From contig DAIOGK010000007.1 in the NCBI GenBank assembly GCA_036745275.1, positions 62,001 to 126,000 of the forward strand: DNA of 64,000 bases, in the 5' to 3' direction. A program made the translations under genes and the position numbers. Shown here one piece after another: positions 36,611 through 45,662 of the stretch (position 1 is the first letter of the stretch; each line of letters starts with the position of its first letter). The stretch comes from JAIUNP01 sp020161975. GTDB taxonomy: Bacteria; Pseudomonadota; Alphaproteobacteria; Rhizobiales; Beijerinckiaceae. Under the pieces are notes generated by a model. The model searched no databases. It had not been told where the DNA came from and saw nothing but the letters and a program-made list of their open reading frames with translations.

Positions 36611-37291
36611 ATGGAATTCTTCGCAAATGTGAACTGGGTTGCTGTCCTTCAGATCATCTGGATTGATCTGTTGCTGGCGGGTGACAATGCGGTCGTGATT
36701 GCGCTGGCCTGTCGACAGCTGACGGGCCGTGACCGGACCATGGGCATTATCCTCGGTGCCGGTGCTGCCATTCTGCTGCGGGTCCTGTTCACGCTCGTCG
36801 CCGCCAAGTTGATGGGCTACCCCTGGATCATGGCCGTTGGCGCGGCGCTGCTCCTGTGGATTGCCGTCAAGCTGCTGGTGCCTGAAGAGCATGATGAGCA
36901 TGGCATCGCCGCCCATGGTTCCGTCTGGAAGGCCGTGCAGACGATTGCGATCGCCGATCTGGTGATGAGCCTCGACAATGTCATCGCCGTTGCGGCCGCT
37001 GCAAAGGGCGATCCCGGGCTGATCATCTTCGGCCTGCTCGTTTCGATCCCCTTCGTTGTCTTCGGCAGCGCCATGCTGATGAAGATCATCGACCGCTTCC
37101 CGATCCTCGTCTGGGCGGGTGCCGCGCTTCTCGGCTGGATCGCCGGCGAGATTTTCGTGAAAGACAGTGGCGTGATCGGCATCCTGGGGCATCTGCCGCA
37201 TATTCCGGCGGCGATCATCGGCGCCGTCATCGTGGTGACGGTTGGGTATTTCCTGCGTCGTCACAAGGGGATCGGAGCAACCGACGCTTGA
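36611..37291 (+). CDS. TerC family membrane protein
   Basis: Inner-membrane protein of 226 residues with about seven hydrophobic segments. Two acidic motifs inside helices are family hallmarks: IDLLLAGDNAVVIALA and IADLVMSLDNVIAVAAAA. TerC relatives (YjbE, Alx, YkoY branches) are linked to manganese export and metal loading of secreted proteins. The ATG at 36611 follows a 112-base leader in which I see no recognisable manganese riboswitch. A good terminator lies downstream. Confidence 0.87.
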   Translation: MEFFANVNWVAVLQIIWIDLLLAGDNAVVIALACRQLTGRDRTMGIILGAGAAILLRVLFTLVAAKLMGYPWIMAVGAALLLWIAVKLLVPEEHDEHGIAAHGSVWKAVQTIAIADLVMSLDNVIAVAAAAKGDPGLIIFGLLVSIPFVVFGSAMLMKIIDRFPILVWAGAALLGWIAGEIFVKDSGVIGILGHLPHIPAAIIGAVIVVTVGYFLRRHKGIGATDA

Positions 37292-37323
37292 GGCTGACGC
37301 ATGTCAGGGTTCTGAATTTCGAG

Positions 37324-37355
37324 GCCGTCGGGGCATCCCCGGCGGCTTTTTTTTT
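37324..37355 (+). terminator. Intrinsic terminator of the terC-family gene
   Basis: A GCCGTCGGGG / CCCCGGCGGC stem with a 3-base loop is followed by nine Ts. Confidence 0.85.
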
Positions 37356-37422
37356 AAAGGCGTGGCGCGGTGGTCAGCATTGAAGAGCAATCCCCGCCGT
37401 ACCGGGCGGAGCGAACGACAGC

Positions 37423-37457
37423 AAAAAGGCCGGGCGCTATCCGCATCCGGCCTTTTT
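37423..37457 (-). terminator. Terminator downstream of tRNA-His
   Basis: An AAAAAGGCCGG / CCGGCCTTTTT hairpin, symmetric and so able to work in both directions, lies 18 bases past the 3' end of the minus-strand tRNA-His. Confidence 0.75.
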
Positions 37458-37474
37458 GCTGGTGCAATCAGGAA

Positions 37475-37551
37475 TGGTACAGCCGGCTGGGCTCGAACCA
37501 GCGACCTTCGGAGCCACAATCCGACGCTCTAGCCAACTGAGCTACGGCTGC
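37475..37551 (-). tRNA. tRNA-His (anticodon GTG), no encoded G-1, A73
   Basis: A cloverleaf of 77 bases with encoded CCA and anticodon loop TTGTGGC. The acceptor GCAGCCG pairs with CGGCTGT (G1-T72 wobble) and the discriminator base is A. The base before position 1 is T, so no G-1 is encoded. This fits the alphaproteobacterial exception, in which histidyl-tRNA synthetase does not need G-1:C73. Confidence 0.95.
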
Positions 37552-37572
37552 ACGGTCCTGAAAACGAGCGGG

Positions 37573-37601
37573 ACCCTATGGGCATTCGGATGGAAATTCA
37601 A
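37573..37601 (-). promoter_or_regulatory. Possible sigma-70 promoter of tRNA-His
   Basis: On the minus strand TTGAAT and TAGGGT are 17 bases apart, about 22 bases before the tRNA 5' end. Confidence 0.4.
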
Positions 37602-37664
37602 GCCCGTGCGACAGCGTTTTTTGCAGTCGCGAACACATCCATCCGGTGTCCGCCCGCCAGTCGC

Positions 37665-37703
37665 AAAAAAGGCGCCGCCCGATCTGACCGGATGGCGCCT
37701 TCT
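37665..37703 (-). terminator. Terminator downstream of the first phasin gene
   Basis: On the minus strand an AAGGCGCC / GGCGCCTT stem with a 17-base loop is followed by six Ts. It lies 45 bases past the phasin stop. Confidence 0.75.
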
Positions 37704-37747
37704 CAAAATCAACGTCTAAGCGTCAGGGGCACTTGCCCCCCGGAGCT

Positions 37748-38209
37748 TTACTTCTTGAACGAAGCGACGGCCGACTTCACCGGCTCGACGGCATCGGTGA
37801 CGACCTGCTGGCCGAGCGAGGCGAGTTCCTTGGCCTGTGCAGCAAGCGTCTCGGCCTGCTTCTTGGCGAATTCGGTCTGGAGCTGGAAAGCGTCCTGCAC
37901 CGACTTCACACCGAACAGCGCCTGAACGTGGTCGAACGAGGCGTTGATGTTGGTGCGGGCCAGCTCAAGCGCTTTCAGATTGAACGAGAGCGTACCGGCC
38001 TTGGCGGCATTGACGCTTTCCTCGATCTTGCCGGTGGCCTTCTCGGCGGCTTCCTTCACGGCCTCATACTGCACGCGGACCTGCTCGATGCCCTTCTCGG
38101 TGGTCTCACGGACCTTTTCGCCGAGCGAGTTCATCGGGCCAAGGGCGGCCTGAACGGCAGATTCAACAGCTTCGGTGTTGGCAGCAGCGGCCTTCTTCGG
38201 AGCAGACAT
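37748..38209 (-). CDS. Phasin family protein
   Basis: Protein of 153 residues, alanine-rich and mostly helical. It has the phasin core KALELARTNINASFDHVQAL and LQTEFAKKQAETLAAQAKEL. Phasins coat polyhydroxyalkanoate granules. The ATG at 38209 (MSAPKKAA) is chosen because the upstream extension is unlike phasins. A second phasin lies 221 bases upstream on the same strand with its own promoter space. Confidence 0.87.
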   Translation of the reverse strand: MSAPKKAAAANTEAVESAVQAALGPMNSLGEKVRETTEKGIEQVRVQYEAVKEAAEKATGKIEESVNAAKAGTLSFNLKALELARTNINASFDHVQALFGVKSVQDAFQLQTEFAKKQAETLAAQAKELASLGQQVVTDAVEPVKSAVASFKK

Positions 38210-38430
38210 GAAAATTTCCTTCGCATGGGTGGCTTCAAAGACCCTGCGAGGAACCACCCGTCACCCTCACCGGCTACGGGCTGGTGTGCCCGTCTGATGG
38301 GATGTAGGTAGCATGGAAGTTTTGTGCAATGCAACAAAAAATGCTGCATCGCACATCAATGCTGCGTTGCAAAATTAGCAGACCCCAGACCGGCAGTCGG
38401 GACCCGGAGGCAGCCGGAAGAGTGGCTTGC

Positions 38431-38874
38431 CTATTTCGCCGGCTTTTTCGGCGCCTTCGGTGCGGCCGACTTTGCCATCTCGGTCAGCTTGCTCGCAGCG
38501 TCCGTCACGCTGGATTTCGCTTCCTCGAAGGTGCTGCGCGCCTTGTCACCCGCTTCCTGCATCTGCCCTTGCAGTGCTTTGGCCTGGGCCTGCATGTATT
38601 CAGACTGGATCTTGAGCACTTCCTCGACCGTCTTGGCCTGCACGAGGCGCTGGGCCATGTCGAAGGCCGCGTTCACGTTGCGCTCGGCGAACGAGACGGT
38701 GAGGCGCGAGGCATCTGCCATGTTCTTCTGCATCGGCAGTGGGCCGCCGCCGACCGCGTCGGATGCCTTCTGGGCGGCACCAATGAATGTCTCGAACGCC
38801 TTGCGCGCCTGCTCGACGCTGCGGGCGGCCAGATCACGCATTTCGCTTGGCACTTCAAACGGGCTTTTGGTCAT
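38431..38874 (-). CDS. Phasin family protein
   Basis: Protein of 147 residues with the phasin pattern SFAERNVNAAFDMAQRLVQA and IQSEYMQAQAKALQGQMQEA, ending in an alanine/lysine-rich tail (SAAPKAPKKPAK). It differs from the neighbouring phasin in its N-terminus and tail, so it is a diverged paralogue and not a recent duplicate. It is divergent from the histidine kinase gene across 230 bases. Confidence 0.87.
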   Translation of the reverse strand: MTKSPFEVPSEMRDLAARSVEQARKAFETFIGAAQKASDAVGGGPLPMQKNMADASRLTVSFAERNVNAAFDMAQRLVQAKTVEEVLKIQSEYMQAQAKALQGQMQEAGDKARSTFEEAKSSVTDAASKLTEMAKSAAPKAPKKPAK

Positions 38875-39104
38875 CGCGGTCCTCCGTTGCTGAAGATTCT
38901 CCGGTTGATCATGCCATTCTGGTTGCGGTTTTCCAGTCCTTCGTTGGCGAGCCACACGAAATTTCACGCACGGCCGTTAAGGTTATTGCCGGAAGTTGGT
39001 CCCCAGAACTGTGCCATTCATGGACGGATCAGCCCAAGGGGGGTATTCATATTTCGTTAGGATTTGGGCTGTGGCAGCACAGTCGCGAGGTGAGGTGGCG
39101 GGCC

Positions 39105-42104
39105 ATGACGGCAGGCAACGACGAACATTCTGTATCGGACCTGATCGGAAACGCGCGGGCAAAGGCCTTTGCCAATGAGGCTCGCGCTGCGTTTCTGCTC
39201 GGGCGGGACGGGGCGCTGATCGGTGCCAACGGTGCCGCCCGCGACCTGTTCGACACCGGATTGCCGACCAAGGGGCCTGCCCCCGGCGCAAGCCGCCTGC
39301 GCGGCTTTCTGGCTCGGGCGACGGCAGGCGATACGCTTGCCGACACCGTGCGGTTCTTTGTCGGCGGGCGTATGGAGTCCCTGCGGATGCAGGCGCTGGC
39401 TTTCGATCTTGATGACGATGCCGTTGCCGGTCTTGTTGTTTTCGGCGAGGGCGCTGCTCCGACCCTGCCGCCGCGTGCCGTCGCAAAGCTGGAACCTGCG
39501 CCTGCTGGCCCTGCACCTGCCCTAGCGGCACCCGTGATCGCGGCGTTGGATGCGGAAAAGCCGATTCGCTTTGTGTTCCTGACGGATCACGATGGTCACT
39601 TCATCAGCCTTTCTCCGGCATTTCTGGCCGCGACCGGCGCGACCGGGCGGCAGTTGATCGGCCAGAGCCTGGTCGATGTCGTCGCTGGTTCCGGCGCCGA
39701 GGCGGCAGGCCAGATCGCGCGTGCACTGTTGACGCGGACCTCGTTCAGCGGGCTGGACTTTGACTGGCCGCCGGAAGGCGAGGTGCGTGAAGCCGTGGTG
39801 GAGCTTTCGGGCAATCCGCAGATCGGGCCGGATGGCACGCTGATTGGCTATAGCGGCGTCGGCCTGTTTCGGCGAGGCACAGCGGTCTCGGTCCCTCAAC
39901 CTGCGGCGGAAGTCCCGGCCTCCGCGCTGCCGTCTGCGGCTTCGGTCATCGTCACGAACATTGACAGCCGCGATGAGGACCCCGCTGTCGACACCGATGG
40001 CTATGAAAAGGCCATTGCCCGCCTTCAATCGGCGCTCGATAGCAATGATGCCGATGATGAAGCGGAGGCAACCGAGACGAACGGGACGCTCAGTCTCGAT
40101 TTTCCCTCGCTCGACGATCTCGAAACAGAAGAAGTGGACGAGATGCCGGTGGAGCACGCTGTTGAAGCGCCGGCCCTGCCAGATGTGCCTGTGCCGGCTG
40201 TTTCCAGCCGGACGGATCATCCGCCCGCGCGGCAAGACAACGGGCACCCGGCGGGCGAAACCGTCGTGCCGCTGCGTACTCTCCGGACGCAGATTGGTGC
40301 ATCGCTGGGGGAACAGAAGATCATTCCCCTGAAGTCCGGCGTGCAACCGCCGCATGAGGTTTCGCCCCAGGACGGTGTTTCCCAGCGACTGAGCCATGCC
40401 GAGCGCAATGCCTTCCGCGAAATCGCCAAGGCGCTCGGTGCACGCATCGAGGAGCAGGACAGCGGCGCCGAGACGCCTGCCGCCCAGCCGGTCGTTCCGG
40501 CCAAGGCATCCGAACCGACACCGGCCGCCAATCATGTCGCTGCCGCACAGGCGGAGATCACCAAGGCGCTTGCTGCCGCTCATGAGCATCAGGACCGTGG
40601 CCTGTCCGTTCGCGGTGTGTCCGGCCAGGGCGAACACCTTGGGGATGTGATCATTGACCGGATGCCTGTGGGCGTTCTGGTGTTCCGCGGCGACAAGCCG
40701 AAGTATATGAACAAGTCGTTGCTCGACCTGCTCTCCTATCGCGATCTGGCGGAGTTCGATGCGCTGCGCGGGCTGGAGAAGTTGTTCCGGGGCCGAGCGG
40801 CGCCGAGCTTTACCAGTGGCGAGTTCGACACCGTCACCATCATGGGGCGTGATGGCGAGACCATGCCGGTCGACGCCCACCTCCAGGCCATCGACTGGAA
40901 CGGCGAACATGCGACGATGGTGACCTTCCGCCGCGCTGTCGAGGCGGAACAGGGGCCGCGCCTCCGTTCGCTTGATGTCGAGTTGAAGGCGCGTCAGGCC
41001 GAGCTTGCCGAAGCGCGCGCCATGCTGGATACGGCGACCGATGGCGTCATCTCGCTTGATGAGGCGGGGCGTATCCTGGCGCTCAACAAATCGGCTGAAG
41101 CGCTGTTCGGTTACGATCAGAACGAGTTGACCGGCGAGCGGCTGACGCTGCTGCTGGCACCAGAAAGCCATGCCGCCGCGCTCGACTATATCGATGGGCT
41201 GAAGACCGGCGGTGTCGCCTCGGTGCTCAATGACGGCCGCGAAGTGGTGGGCCGCGAGCGCAAGGGTGGTCGGATCCCGATGTTCATGACCATCGGGCGG
41301 ATTTCCGAAACCGGCAAATTCGCCGCGGTGCTGCGTGACCTGACGGCCTGGAAGCGCGCGGAATCCGAACTGACCGAAGCCAAGCGGGCGGCGGAGCGTT
41401 CAAGCGCGCTGAAATCAGATTTCCTTGCCAAGGTCAGCCATGAAATCCGCACACCGATGAGCGCGATCATCGGTTTTGCCGAGGTCATGCGCGATGAGCG
41501 TCTCGGTCCGATCGGCACAGAGCGGTACAAGGACTATCTCAAGGACATCCACACGTCGGGCGAGCATGTCATCAGCCTCGTCAATGACCTGCTCGACCTG
41601 TCGAAAGTCGAGGCGGGGCGGATGGAACTCAGCTTCGGCTCCGTCGATCTCAACGCTATCGTCACCAGCTGCCTCGGCATCATGCAGCCGCAGGCCAATC
41701 GGGACCGGGTGATCATGCGCTCGCAGCTGTCGGCCAAGCTGCCGCCGGTGGTGGCTGATGAGCGCTCGATCCGGCAGATCATCCTCAATCTTCTCTCCAA
41801 CGCCTCGAAATTCACCGAACCGGGCGGGCAGGTCATCGTCTCGACAGCGCTTTCGGACAATGGCGAGGCGGTAATCCGTGTGCGGGACACGGGCGTTGGC
41901 ATGACGGAAGCCGAAGTGCAGGCAGCGCTGGAGCCGTTCCGGCAGTTGTCGAATGCCCGGGGGCGTGGCGGCACCGGCCTTGGTCTGCCGCTGACGAAAG
42001 CACTGGTCGAGGCAAACCGTGCGCATTTCTCGATCAAGAGCAAGACGCGCGAGGGGACGCTGGTGGAAATCACCTTCCCGCCGACCCGTGTGTTGGCAGA
42101 ATAG
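39105..42104 (+). CDS. PAS-domain sensor histidine kinase, PdhS/DivJ/PleC-like
   Basis: Kinase of 999 residues with no obvious membrane helix. PAS-like regions lie near residues 145-255 and again near 510-620 and 635-750. Between them is a low-complexity acidic segment. A dimerisation/H-box (KVSHEIRTPMSAIIGFAEVM) carries the phospho-accepting His779, followed by N (LNLLSNASKFTEPGG), G1 (VRDTGVGMTEAEV) and G2 (GGTGLGLPLTKAL) boxes. The block RYKDYLKDIHTSGEHVISLV is characteristic of Brucella PdhS and its relatives that control DivK in the cell cycle. No response regulator is adjacent. The start at 39105 (MTAGNDEH) is likely. Confidence 0.85.
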   Translation: MTAGNDEHSVSDLIGNARAKAFANEARAAFLLGRDGALIGANGAARDLFDTGLPTKGPAPGASRLRGFLARATAGDTLADTVRFFVGGRMESLRMQALAFDLDDDAVAGLVVFGEGAAPTLPPRAVAKLEPAPAGPAPALAAPVIAALDAEKPIRFVFLTDHDGHFISLSPAFLAATGATGRQLIGQSLVDVVAGSGAEAAGQIARALLTRTSFSGLDFDWPPEGEVREAVVELSGNPQIGPDGTLIGYSGVGLFRRGTAVSVPQPAAEVPASALPSAASVIVTNIDSRDEDPAVDTDGYEKAIARLQSALDSNDADDEAEATETNGTLSLDFPSLDDLETEEVDEMPVEHAVEAPALPDVPVPAVSSRTDHPPARQDNGHPAGETVVPLRTLRTQIGASLGEQKIIPLKSGVQPPHEVSPQDGVSQRLSHAERNAFREIAKALGARIEEQDSGAETPAAQPVVPAKASEPTPAANHVAAAQAEITKALAAAHEHQDRGLSVRGVSGQGEHLGDVIIDRMPVGVLVFRGDKPKYMNKSLLDLLSYRDLAEFDALRGLEKLFRGRAAPSFTSGEFDTVTIMGRDGETMPVDAHLQAIDWNGEHATMVTFRRAVEAEQGPRLRSLDVELKARQAELAEARAMLDTATDGVISLDEAGRILALNKSAEALFGYDQNELTGERLTLLLAPESHAAALDYIDGLKTGGVASVLNDGREVVGRERKGGRIPMFMTIGRISETGKFAAVLRDLTAWKRAESELTEAKRAAERSSALKSDFLAKVSHEIRTPMSAIIGFAEVMRDERLGPIGTERYKDYLKDIHTSGEHVISLVNDLLDLSKVEAGRMELSFGSVDLNAIVTSCLGIMQPQANRDRVIMRSQLSAKLPPVVADERSIRQIILNLLSNASKFTEPGGQVIVSTALSDNGEAVIRVRDTGVGMTEAEVQAALEPFRQLSNARGRGGTGLGLPLTKALVEANRAHFSIKSKTREGTLVEITFPPTRVLAE

Positions 42105-42123
42105 AGAGATCGAACGGCTTGAT

Positions 42124-42150
42124 AAAAACCCCGCTTTCGCGGGGTTTTTT
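42124..42150. terminator. Bidirectional terminator between the kinase and the L,D-transpeptidase
   Basis: A CCCCGC-TTTC-GCGGGG stem flanked by five As and six Ts sits between the convergent stops and can serve both genes. Its T run overlaps the transpeptidase stop. Confidence 0.85.
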
Positions 42151-43645
42151 ACCACCAGAGCCAGCCGCGCCGCCCGTTTTCGGGCACAGGCGGGTCGATC
42201 ATCTGGCCTGTTGCGCCGGGTCCGGCCGTCGGCATCGGCGCGCCGGGAGGGACGCTGCCGGTTGCCTCGGTGATGCGCTGCGCTTCGCGGGCAGCCTGCC
42301 GCATCTGCCGCTTGCTTGCGGCCACCTGGGCGGCCTGTCCAGTGTCGAGGCTGTATACGTCATCGCGGAAATGGACCTTGCCATCGTCGGTGACGTAGCC
42401 AGTCATGTAGACCCAGGCGACGGGGACAGATTTGGCAAGACGGACATCCTTGCGCTCGCCGATGGCGATGGCCGCATCAATCGCCGGCTTGTCCCAAACG
42501 CCGGCGGTGCCCTCAAGCAACCACGCCGCAAAGCTGCGCACATCCTGCACACGGACGCAGCCGTGCGAGTAGAAGCGGTCCTGCGCGGCGAAGTACTTCT
42601 TGGAGGGTGTATCGTGCATGTAAACCGCATCGCGGTTCGGCATGTCGATGCGGATCTGGCCAAGCGCATTGCGCGCGCCCGAATCCTGACGCAGCGTGTA
42701 GTTGACGGCGTTGTTGCCGTTCCAGTCGATGCTGCCGGGGGCGACGGTGTTGCCGCTCCTGTCGAGGATGCGAATGTTCGACCGGGCGAGATAGCCAGGG
42801 TCCTTCCGCATCTTCGGAATGATCTCGTTCTTGATGATCGAGGTTGGCAGGGTCCAGGTCGGGTTGATGTTGACCGTGCCAATCTTCGCCTCGACAGTGG
42901 GGGAGGCATTTTCCGGCTTGCCGACGACCGCGACATAGCGGCGGGTGACCGTACCGTTCTCGATTGCTTCAACCGAGGCCGAGGGAATGTTGACAACGAC
43001 ATAGCGTGGGCCGAAGCCGAAGGTCCGGTCGTTGAGACGCAGTGCGCTCTGCTCCAGCTGGCGTGCGCGGACATCCGCCGGAATATTCATGGCGGCGAGG
43101 GTAGCGCCGGCGACAGTGCCAGACCGGGCCAGACCGTTTCGTTGCTGATACCGTTTGACGGCATCCTGCAGCGGCTTGTCGAATGTCTTGCCAGCAGCGC
43201 CCGGCTCAAGGTCTCCCTCGGCCATCAGCCGCTCTCGCAGCAGGGCGACGGCTGGTCCCTTGGCGCCAAGTGAAAGCCGGGTGCCTACGGGCAAGGCTGG
43301 CCAGCCGCCGCGCTCGGCAATCGCGCGATAACGCTGGGCGGCTTCGGCAGTGAGGCGTGCCGTGTCGGCGGAGAAGGACGGCGTGGGATCATCGGTGATG
43401 ACGCCGCGTTCGCGGGGCGGGGGCGCCTTGACGACCTTCTTCTTTTTCGGAGCGGGCGCGGCTTCCGGCTGGACCGCCTGCGGTGCCGTCGTTGTCGGAG
43501 CGGGGGCCGAGGGCTGGGCAGCAGGCGGCGTAAAGCTGCCGCTTTCGAGCGGCTTGGCGTCGAATGCCGGCGCGGTCGCCTGGGCCATGGCCGATGGCGC
43601 GGCCAAAGTCAGGAGAAGCACGGCTGCGGATACGCGATTACGCAT
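42149..43645 (-). CDS. L,D-transpeptidase, YcbB/LdtD-like, exported
   Basis: Cell-wall enzyme of 498 residues with a signal peptide (MRNRVSAAVLLLTLAAPSAM, cleavage after AQA). A proline/alanine/lysine-rich linker spans 30-80. A peptidoglycan-binding domain lies around 140-190. The YkuD catalytic domain has the motif YSHGCVRVQ with catalytic Cys363. It forms 3-3 crosslinks or anchors proteins to peptidoglycan. It is convergent with the kinase gene; the 245 bases upstream, to lutC, hold nothing I recognise. Confidence 0.9.
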   Translation of the reverse strand: MRNRVSAAVLLLTLAAPSAMAQATAPAFDAKPLESGSFTPPAAQPSAPAPTTTAPQAVQPEAAPAPKKKKVVKAPPPRERGVITDDPTPSFSADTARLTAEAAQRYRAIAERGGWPALPVGTRLSLGAKGPAVALLRERLMAEGDLEPGAAGKTFDKPLQDAVKRYQQRNGLARSGTVAGATLAAMNIPADVRARQLEQSALRLNDRTFGFGPRYVVVNIPSASVEAIENGTVTRRYVAVVGKPENASPTVEAKIGTVNINPTWTLPTSIIKNEIIPKMRKDPGYLARSNIRILDRSGNTVAPGSIDWNGNNAVNYTLRQDSGARNALGQIRIDMPNRDAVYMHDTPSKKYFAAQDRFYSHGCVRVQDVRSFAAWLLEGTAGVWDKPAIDAAIAIGERKDVRLAKSVPVAWVYMTGYVTDDGKVHFRDDVYSLDTGQAAQVAASKRQMRQAAREAQRITEATGSVPPGAPMPTAGPGATGQMIDPPVPENGRRGWLWW

Positions 43646-43890
43646 GGTCTGCACTCGCTCAACGGCCAGTAACGGAAAACAGATCCGTTCCTGTCGAACC
43701 ATAAAATGTTAGTCTTACCGAGTTCTTTTCATCGCGTTGCCAGAGCGCGCCGCAATGAAACAGATCGCGCGATGACCCGAACGGGGTGAATATGGCCGAA
43801 ATCAGCCCAAATCACCAACCTGTGACGCATTTTAATGCGCACAGCAGCCTTGCAGGGGCAGTGTTGCGGTGCGGCCACAGGTGCTGCTGA

Positions 43891-44565
43891 TCAGCTTTCC
43901 ACGACGATGACGTGCAGGCTGCGTGGGCCATGTGCGCCCAAAAGCAGCTTCTGCTCAATGTCCCCGGAGCGGGAGGGGCCGGTAACGAAATTCACCGTGC
44001 GCGGCATCTCGCCTTTGCCATAGGTGCGGCGCAGGCGACCCCAGACGCTTTCATAATCGCCGGCGATATCGGCGGCCTTGACCACGACAATGTGGTTGTC
44101 GGGCAGGAAGTTCAGGGTTGTCGGATTGTCAGCCCCTGAGGTGAGGACCAGCGTGCCGGTTTCTGCAACGCCGGCCACCGCATGGCTGACGGCCACCAGA
44201 TCGTTGCCGTCGCTGGGGCCGTGCGCGACGTCGATAGCCGTCTCGCCCCAGGGCATGGCTGCGAGGAGCGGATCGCTGCCGATCCTGAGTGCGGCGGGCA
44301 GATTGTGACCACGGAGAAAGGCGGCGACGGCCTTGGGCACATCCTGCGCCTTCTTCACGACCTCGGTCGTGGTCTGCACGGCTTCCGCCCGTTCGCGGAA
44401 CAGGGTTTTCCGGCCCTCGTCATCGCGCTGGCCACGGGCAGGGATCAGCCCTTTCGGCGCCCGTTCAATACGGTCATCCACCGCCTGCTGGCGGATGCGT
44501 TCGCTGCCCTTCACGCCGAGTGACCGGCGGATGTTGCCAAGAATGTCGTCGCGTGCGGTGCTCAT
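43891..44565 (-). CDS. lutC: Lactate utilisation protein LutC
   Basis: LUD-domain protein of 224 residues with family segments AVSHAVAGVAETGTLVLTSG, NPTTLNFLPDNHIVVV and PRTVNFVTGPSRSGDIEQ, and a helical N-terminus starting MSTARDDILGNIRRSL. It should work with LutB, whose gene is about 15 kb to the left on the same strand. No lutA is adjacent. It lies 66 bases after a LysR gene transcribed in the same direction. Confidence 0.9.
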   Translation of the reverse strand: MSTARDDILGNIRRSLGVKGSERIRQQAVDDRIERAPKGLIPARGQRDDEGRKTLFRERAEAVQTTTEVVKKAQDVPKAVAAFLRGHNLPAALRIGSDPLLAAMPWGETAIDVAHGPSDGNDLVAVSHAVAGVAETGTLVLTSGADNPTTLNFLPDNHIVVVKAADIAGDYESVWGRLRRTYGKGEMPRTVNFVTGPSRSGDIEQKLLLGAHGPRSLHVIVVES

Positions 44566-44631
44566 GTTGCCACAGAGTGGGGGGCGCGCGTGGTGGTGTC
44601 AACAGCCGCGAGCCGTTTTCCCAGCGCGGAT

Positions 44632-45540
44632 TCAGACTTCGGGGTCGGGCACAAGCAGGCGTGAATATTTTTGAAGGACCGGAATGAAAGCCTGCACGGC
44701 CGGGGAGAGCGAGCGCCCAGAAGCATGGATCAGGACGACATCGCGCGAGATGGTTGGATCAACCAGTGTGCGGACCAGAAGCTTGCGATAGCGCGCCTCG
44801 GCGTTGGCGTAGGTCGGCAGGACCGTGTAGCCCAGCCCTACCTCGACGAGCGACAGTGCGGTTGCGACATTCGTCACCTCGAAGGCCGGGTCGAACGGGA
44901 TCCGCGCGGTCTCAAATCCCATTTCGATCAGGCGCCGGATGCCGCTGTCCGGTGTGAGTGTGATAAGGGGGTGCTGACCAAGCTCTTCCCAACGGATTGT
45001 ATCGACGGGAAGATTTTCATTTGCAGAGAAATACACGGCGAGTTTGTCGCGCGCGAGCGGGGTTCGCTCGATGCCCGGTTCACCGGGCGGAAATGTGCCG
45101 ATGCCGCAATCCGCCTGCCCCGTACGGACGCTTTCGGCGAGCAGTTTCGGTGCGACATCCATGATGACCACCTTGATATGCGGATGCTGTGCATGAAACC
45201 GGCTGACGACAGTGGGGAGCAGAACGGTTGCAAGCAGGGGCGGCACTGCGATGGCAATGCGTCCGCGTTTCCGGCCGGCCAGATCACGCAGGCTGCGCGT
45301 GGCATAGTCGAGATCATCGAGGATCCGGCTCGCGGCAGCCTGAAATTCCCGTCCTCCTTCGGTCAGTTCCACCCGGCGCGTCGTCCGGTCAAACAGGCGC
45401 AGACCAAGCGTGGCCTCAAGATCGCGAACCAACTGCGAAAGTGCCGGCTGCGCCATGCCGACATGTTCTGCCGCGCGCGTGAAGCTGCCGAATTCCGCGA
45501 CCGCGAGAAAGGCACTGATCTGTTTGAAGGAAACGCTCAG
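44632..45540 (-). CDS. LysR family transcriptional regulator (unusual start)
   Basis: Regulator of 302 residues. The N-terminal winged helix reads SVSFKQISAFLAVAEFGSFT, then AAEHVGMAQPALSQLVRDLE; the effector domain follows from about residue 90. The only in-frame ATG is at 45456, which would delete half the helix-turn-helix. The family N-terminus instead begins at a CTG at 45540, directly after a run of eight Gs. Either CTG is used, or a frameshift in the G run joins an ATG nine codons upstream. It lies downstream of the aldehyde dehydrogenase in the same direction. Target genes unknown. Confidence 0.82.
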   Translation of the reverse strand: MSVSFKQISAFLAVAEFGSFTRAAEHVGMAQPALSQLVRDLEATLGLRLFDRTTRRVELTEGGREFQAAASRILDDLDYATRSLRDLAGRKRGRIAIAVPPLLATVLLPTVVSRFHAQHPHIKVVIMDVAPKLLAESVRTGQADCGIGTFPPGEPGIERTPLARDKLAVYFSANENLPVDTIRWEELGQHPLITLTPDSGIRRLIEMGFETARIPFDPAFEVTNVATALSLVEVGLGYTVLPTYANAEARYRKLLVRTLVDPTISRDVVLIHASGRSLSPAVQAFIPVLQKYSRLLVPDPEV

Positions 45541-45662
45541 AGCACCCCCCCCGGTCGCTGGATTTCATACGCCAAAGTCGCCCAATGATGGAAATTGAGC
45601 GACTTTACTCATCAATGCAAGATGTCTGGCCCGGCTCGGAGCCCATTCCGGCGTATGCCGGA

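Noticed and set aside
39522..41171. 549-codon minus-strand frame within the histidine kinase
   Set aside because: Antisense to the kinase, with shadow-like composition and no motif.
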